Source of the DNA: Bacteroidales bacterium UBA1181
GTDB taxonomy: Bacteria; Bacteroidota; Bacteroidia; Bacteroidales; Paludibacteraceae
Assembly: GCA_002310215.1 (NCBI GenBank)
Contig: DBYR01000034.1
Coordinates: 1 to 7,973 of the forward strand
Direction of reading: 5' to 3'
DNA: 7,973 nucleotides
The notes beneath the pieces are model-generated. The model saw only the letters and a list, made by a program, of their open reading frames with translations. It was not told the origin of the DNA and did no database searches. Below are positions 6,252-7,973 of the stretch, in pieces. Position 1 is the first letter of the stretch; every line of letters begins with the position of its first letter. The position numbers and the translations under genes are program-made.

Positions 6252-7211
6252 TCAATCTAAGTTTATAGTACTATTCAATTCATAATTATTCCTATCCGTC
6301 GAGGAACGGGCGATCATCTCACCCAAGAATCCGCACAAGAAGAGTTGCGTACCGATGATCATGGTGGTAAGCGCCAAATAGAAATATGGGCTGGACGTCA
6401 CCAAAGGAGCGCTTGTCCCTTCCAGGATATGGCACAATTTCGCGCCACCCACAACACAAACGGAGACGAAACCGACCAGGAACATCAGGGAGCCCACCAC
6501 CCCGAAGAAATGCATTGGCTTCTTTCCGAAAGTGGAGAGGAACCACAAGGTAAGAAGATCCAAGTAGCCATTCACGAAGCGGTTCAAACCGAACTTCGTG
6601 GTGCCATACTTGCGGGCTTGGTGGATAACCACCTTCTCGCCAATCTTCTTGAATCCCGCGTTCTTAGCCAAATAAGGCACGTAGCGGTGCATTTCACCAT
6701 ACACCTCTATGCTCTTCACCACATTCTTACGGTAAGCTTTCAGACCACAATTGAAGTCATGCAACTTAATTCCCGAGATAATTCGGGTGGTCGCATTGAA
6801 GAGTTTAGAAGGCAGGTTTTTAGCAAGTTTGGAGTCATACCGTTTCTTTTTCCAGCCGGAAACCAGGTCATATCCCTCCTCCTTCACCATGCGGTAGAGT
6901 TCCGGTATTTCGTCAGGGCTATCCTGCAGGTCAGCATCCATCGTGATGACCACATCGCCTTGGGCACGTTCGAAACCGCAGTAGAGTGCGGCGGACTTGC
7001 CATAATTGCGCCGGAAAGAGATACCTTTGACCGAAGCGTTATCCTTCGCCAAATCCTCTATGATTTTCCAAGAGCCATCGGAGCTTCCATCATTCACAAA
7101 AATCACTTCATAAGTAAATTGATGAGCCTCCATCACACGTTTGATCCATGCGAAAAGTTCAGGGAGAGACTCCTCTTCATTGTACAAAGGGACGACTACC
7201 GAGATGTCCAT
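6252..7211 (-). CDS. GT2 glycosyltransferase, polyprenol-phosphate type (GtrB/DPM1-like)
   Basis: A 319-residue inner-membrane family 2 glycosyltransferase with a cytoplasmic GT-A domain and two C-terminal membrane helices. It should move a sugar from a nucleotide-sugar to a polyprenyl phosphate for later envelope glycan modification. Visible motifs: ISVVVPLYNEEESLPELF (3-20), the nucleotide-binding FVNDGSSDGS (38-47), RRNYGKSAAL (67-76), the metal/donor motif DADLQD (92-97) and the acceptor-side RKYGTTKFGLNR (200-211). Membrane helices are about 236-258 and 276-298. Length and layout match the GtrB/ArnC/DPM1 group. It lies 17 nt downstream of the DUF4199 gene and 7 nt before the DUF7935-like gene. 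Catalytic residues look intact. The sugar (glucose, mannose, aminoarabinose or other) and final acceptor cannot be read from sequence. Confidence 0.92.
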   Translation of the reverse strand: MDISVVVPLYNEEESLPELFAWIKRVMEAHQFTYEVIFVNDGSSDGSWKIIEDLAKDNASVKGISFRRNYGKSAALYCGFERAQGDVVITMDADLQDSPDEIPELYRMVKEEGYDLVSGWKKKRYDSKLAKNLPSKLFNATTRIISGIKLHDFNCGLKAYRKNVVKSIEVYGEMHRYVPYLAKNAGFKKIGEKVVIHQARKYGTTKFGLNRFVNGYLDLLTLWFLSTFGKKPMHFFGVVGSLMFLVGFVSVCVVGGAKLCHILEGTSAPLVTSSPYFYLALTTMIIGTQLFLCGFLGEMIARSSTDRNNYELNSTINLD

Positions 7212-7228
7212 ATCATTAAAACTATTTA

Positions 7229-7747
7229 TTACTTCTTTTTATTTTTTCTGACAATCATGAAGGAAGCCACGAGCGAAACGAGGCAACCAAGGATCGAAAA
7301 GATCCAAATGGAAGAGAAGGCCATGTCCGCCGCCGTGGTAAGCCTCATCTGTTTAGCCACAGAGACCTGTCCTTCCGTGTAGGCTTGCTTCCCCCAATAC
7401 TGGGAAGAGACCCTCACCGTCTGCGAAAATCCGTCCGGATCGATCCACTTACAGTAGACGAAAACAGCAACCGCCACGATCGTAGACGCGAAAAACGACA
7501 AGAAAAGACACAGATGGAACGAACGCCCGTAAGTGATAACTCCTCCCATCACCTCGTCCCTATACGCCCCCACATACATCGTCATGCAACGATACATGGA
7601 GAAGAACATCATGACCAACAAGAAGAGGGAAATAGCGGGGGAAAGGACCGACAAATAGATACAACCCGCAAGAATCAAGCCGAGGACAAGACCCCCACGC
7701 ATCGAAACATCCACCATATTTTGCGCCGTTTTCTCCAACTTCCACAT
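7229..7747 (-). CDS. DUF4199 four-helix membrane protein
   Basis: A 172-residue integral membrane protein of the Bacteroidetes DUF4199 family. Membrane helices are at about 18-35 (GGLVLGLILAGCIYLSVL), 39-58 (AISLFLLVMMFFSMYR), 80-98 and 143-166, with a longer extra-membrane loop (about 99-140) between helices three and four and a basic C-terminus RKNKKK. The loop between helices two and three contains YVGAYRDEVMGGVITYGRSF, a family-typical block. The frame extends upstream to a TTG at 7777, but the ATG at 7747 has GGAG six bases before it and is the better start. It is the first gene of the operon and in Bacteroidetes is often found before a GtrB-like glycosyltransferase, as here. Function unknown; a role with the glycosyltransferase is inferred from position. 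Confidence 0.85.
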   Translation of the reverse strand: MWKLEKTAQNMVDVSMRGGLVLGLILAGCIYLSVLSPAISLFLLVMMFFSMYRCMTMYVGAYRDEVMGGVITYGRSFHLCLFLSFFASTIVAVAVFVYCKWIDPDGFSQTVRVSSQYWGKQAYTEGQVSVAKQMRLTTAADMAFSSIWIFSILGCLVSLVASFMIVRKNKKK

Positions 7748-7757
7748 AATTTCTCCA

Positions 7758-7765
7758 CAAAAATA
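7758..7765 (-). promoter_or_regulatory. Candidate -7 box for the six-gene operon
   Basis: The minus strand reads TATTTTTG, an exact TAnnTTTG match. The predicted start would fall about 7751, only a few bases before the ATG at 7747, giving a nearly leaderless mRNA that would lose most of the GGAG at 7756-7753. No -33 TTG is at the right distance. Either the leader is very short or the real promoter is further upstream, between here and the divergent SRP RNA promoter. Confidence 0.35.
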
Positions 7766-7820
7766 CTCTTTTTTCAATCCGCACCGTAATTTTTCAGGAA
7801 AAATAATTAGTCGAAAGCGC

Positions 7821-7850
7821 TTGTCAGTATAAAAAAATTGTCTACTTTCG
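7821..7850 (+). promoter_or_regulatory. Bacteroidetes-type promoter of the SRP RNA
   Basis: TTG at 7821-7823 as the -33 element, a 19-bp spacer, then TACTTTCG at 7843-7850 as the -7 element (one mismatch to TAnnTTTG). The RNA's paired 5' end begins at about 7852, so the start is at or just beyond the expected distance. Spacing and placement in front of a stable RNA gene support it. Confidence 0.65.
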
Positions 7851-7851
7851 C

Positions 7852-7953
7852 GGTGGGTAAGTCCTACACGACCAGCTCCCTTCTAAGTCCCCAGGGCCTG
7901 ACCGCAGCAAGGAAAGTTGGTTGTAGCGGTGCGATGTAGTAAGCTTGCCCACC
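7852..7953 (+). ncRNA. ffs: Small bacterial SRP RNA (4.5S-type)
   Basis: A signal recognition particle RNA of about 102 nt, which binds Ffh and recruits FtsY to target nascent membrane proteins. The ends GGTGGGTAAG (7852-7861) and CTTGCCCACC (7944-7953) form a 10-bp stem with one G-T wobble. Further pairing occurs between CTACA (7864-7868) and TGTAG (7935-7939), and between CGACCA (7869-7874) and TGGTTG (7918-7923). The Ffh-binding internal loop is recognisable as CAGG (7892-7895) opposite AGCA (7906-7909). Its cap reads GCCTGACCGC, a UGAC (URRC-type) tetraloop over a C-C mismatch rather than the usual GGAA. There is no Alu domain, as expected for the short form. A tRNA follows after one base, so both are probably cut from one transcript. 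Confidence 0.9.
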
Positions 7954-7954
7954 T

Positions 7955-7973
7955 GCCTCTTTAGCTCAGTTGG
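7955..7973 (+). tRNA. 5' end of a tRNA, cut by the window edge
   Basis: GCCTCTT (7955-7961) fits a seven-base acceptor strand, followed by T8-A9 and the D-arm start GCTCAGTTGG with canonical G18-G19 as the last two bases of the window. The anticodon lies outside, so the isotype cannot be given. It starts one base after the SRP RNA and presumably shares its promoter. Confidence 0.85.

Noticed and set aside
6345..7382. A 345-codon plus-strand open frame opposite the glycosyltransferase
   Set aside because: It is antisense to a gene with intact GT2 motifs, has low-complexity His/Arg/Gln-rich content, and no family match. It is a shadow of codon use on the other strand.
7748..7777. TTG start ten codons upstream for the DUF4199 protein
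   Set aside because: The extension would contain the GGAG ribosome site and a candidate -7 box, and it adds residues with no family character. The ATG at 7747 is better placed.

Overview
The window looks like chromosome from a Bacteroidales bacterium, probably near Parabacteroides or Bacteroides. The basis is protein content: a BspA-type leucine-rich-repeat fragment with a type IX secretion-like tail, a DUF4199 membrane protein, and a lipoprotein/outer-membrane protein pair resembling DUF6452/DUF6048. Several start regions also carry Bacteroidetes-type -7 boxes (TAnnTTTG). The genus is inference.

Left part (1-3600), accessory and visibly AT-rich. A two-gene minus-strand cassette (2131 down to 238) encodes an ABC/AAA15-type ATPase and a small RloB-family TOPRIM-like protein. 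This is the composition of AbiL/RloAB-type anti-phage modules. The genes are 1 nt apart, and a candidate promoter lies upstream next to a 13-bp palindrome. Next come an unrecognised 78-residue minus-strand ORF and a plus-strand remnant of a BspA-like surface protein. The remnant keeps three 23-residue leucine-rich repeats, a B-repeat-like domain and a sorting-type tail, but has no start codon or signal peptide at its left end, so I call it 5'-truncated. Three consecutive inverted repeats follow.

Middle and right part (3607-7747), a compact minus-strand operon of six genes. In transcription order these are a DUF4199 four-helix membrane protein, a polyprenol-phosphate type GT2 glycosyltransferase, a one-helix DUF7935-like protein, a short nitroreductase, a lipoprotein (DUF6452-like) and an outer-membrane protein (DUF6048-like). 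Gaps run from 17 nt to a 38-nt overlap, with TAATG and ATGA junctions. The unit ends at a strong intrinsic terminator (stem GGAGAC, loop TTCG, seven T) after a 3' tail of about 160 nt that is not obviously empty. Most of the operon products sit in or face the envelope.

Right edge (7821-7973). A plus-strand promoter drives the small SRP RNA (ffs), followed after one base by the 5' end of a tRNA cut by the window edge.

The ATPase and DUF4199 genes can each be extended to a TTG start. In both cases an in-frame ATG just downstream is the better start, and I used it.
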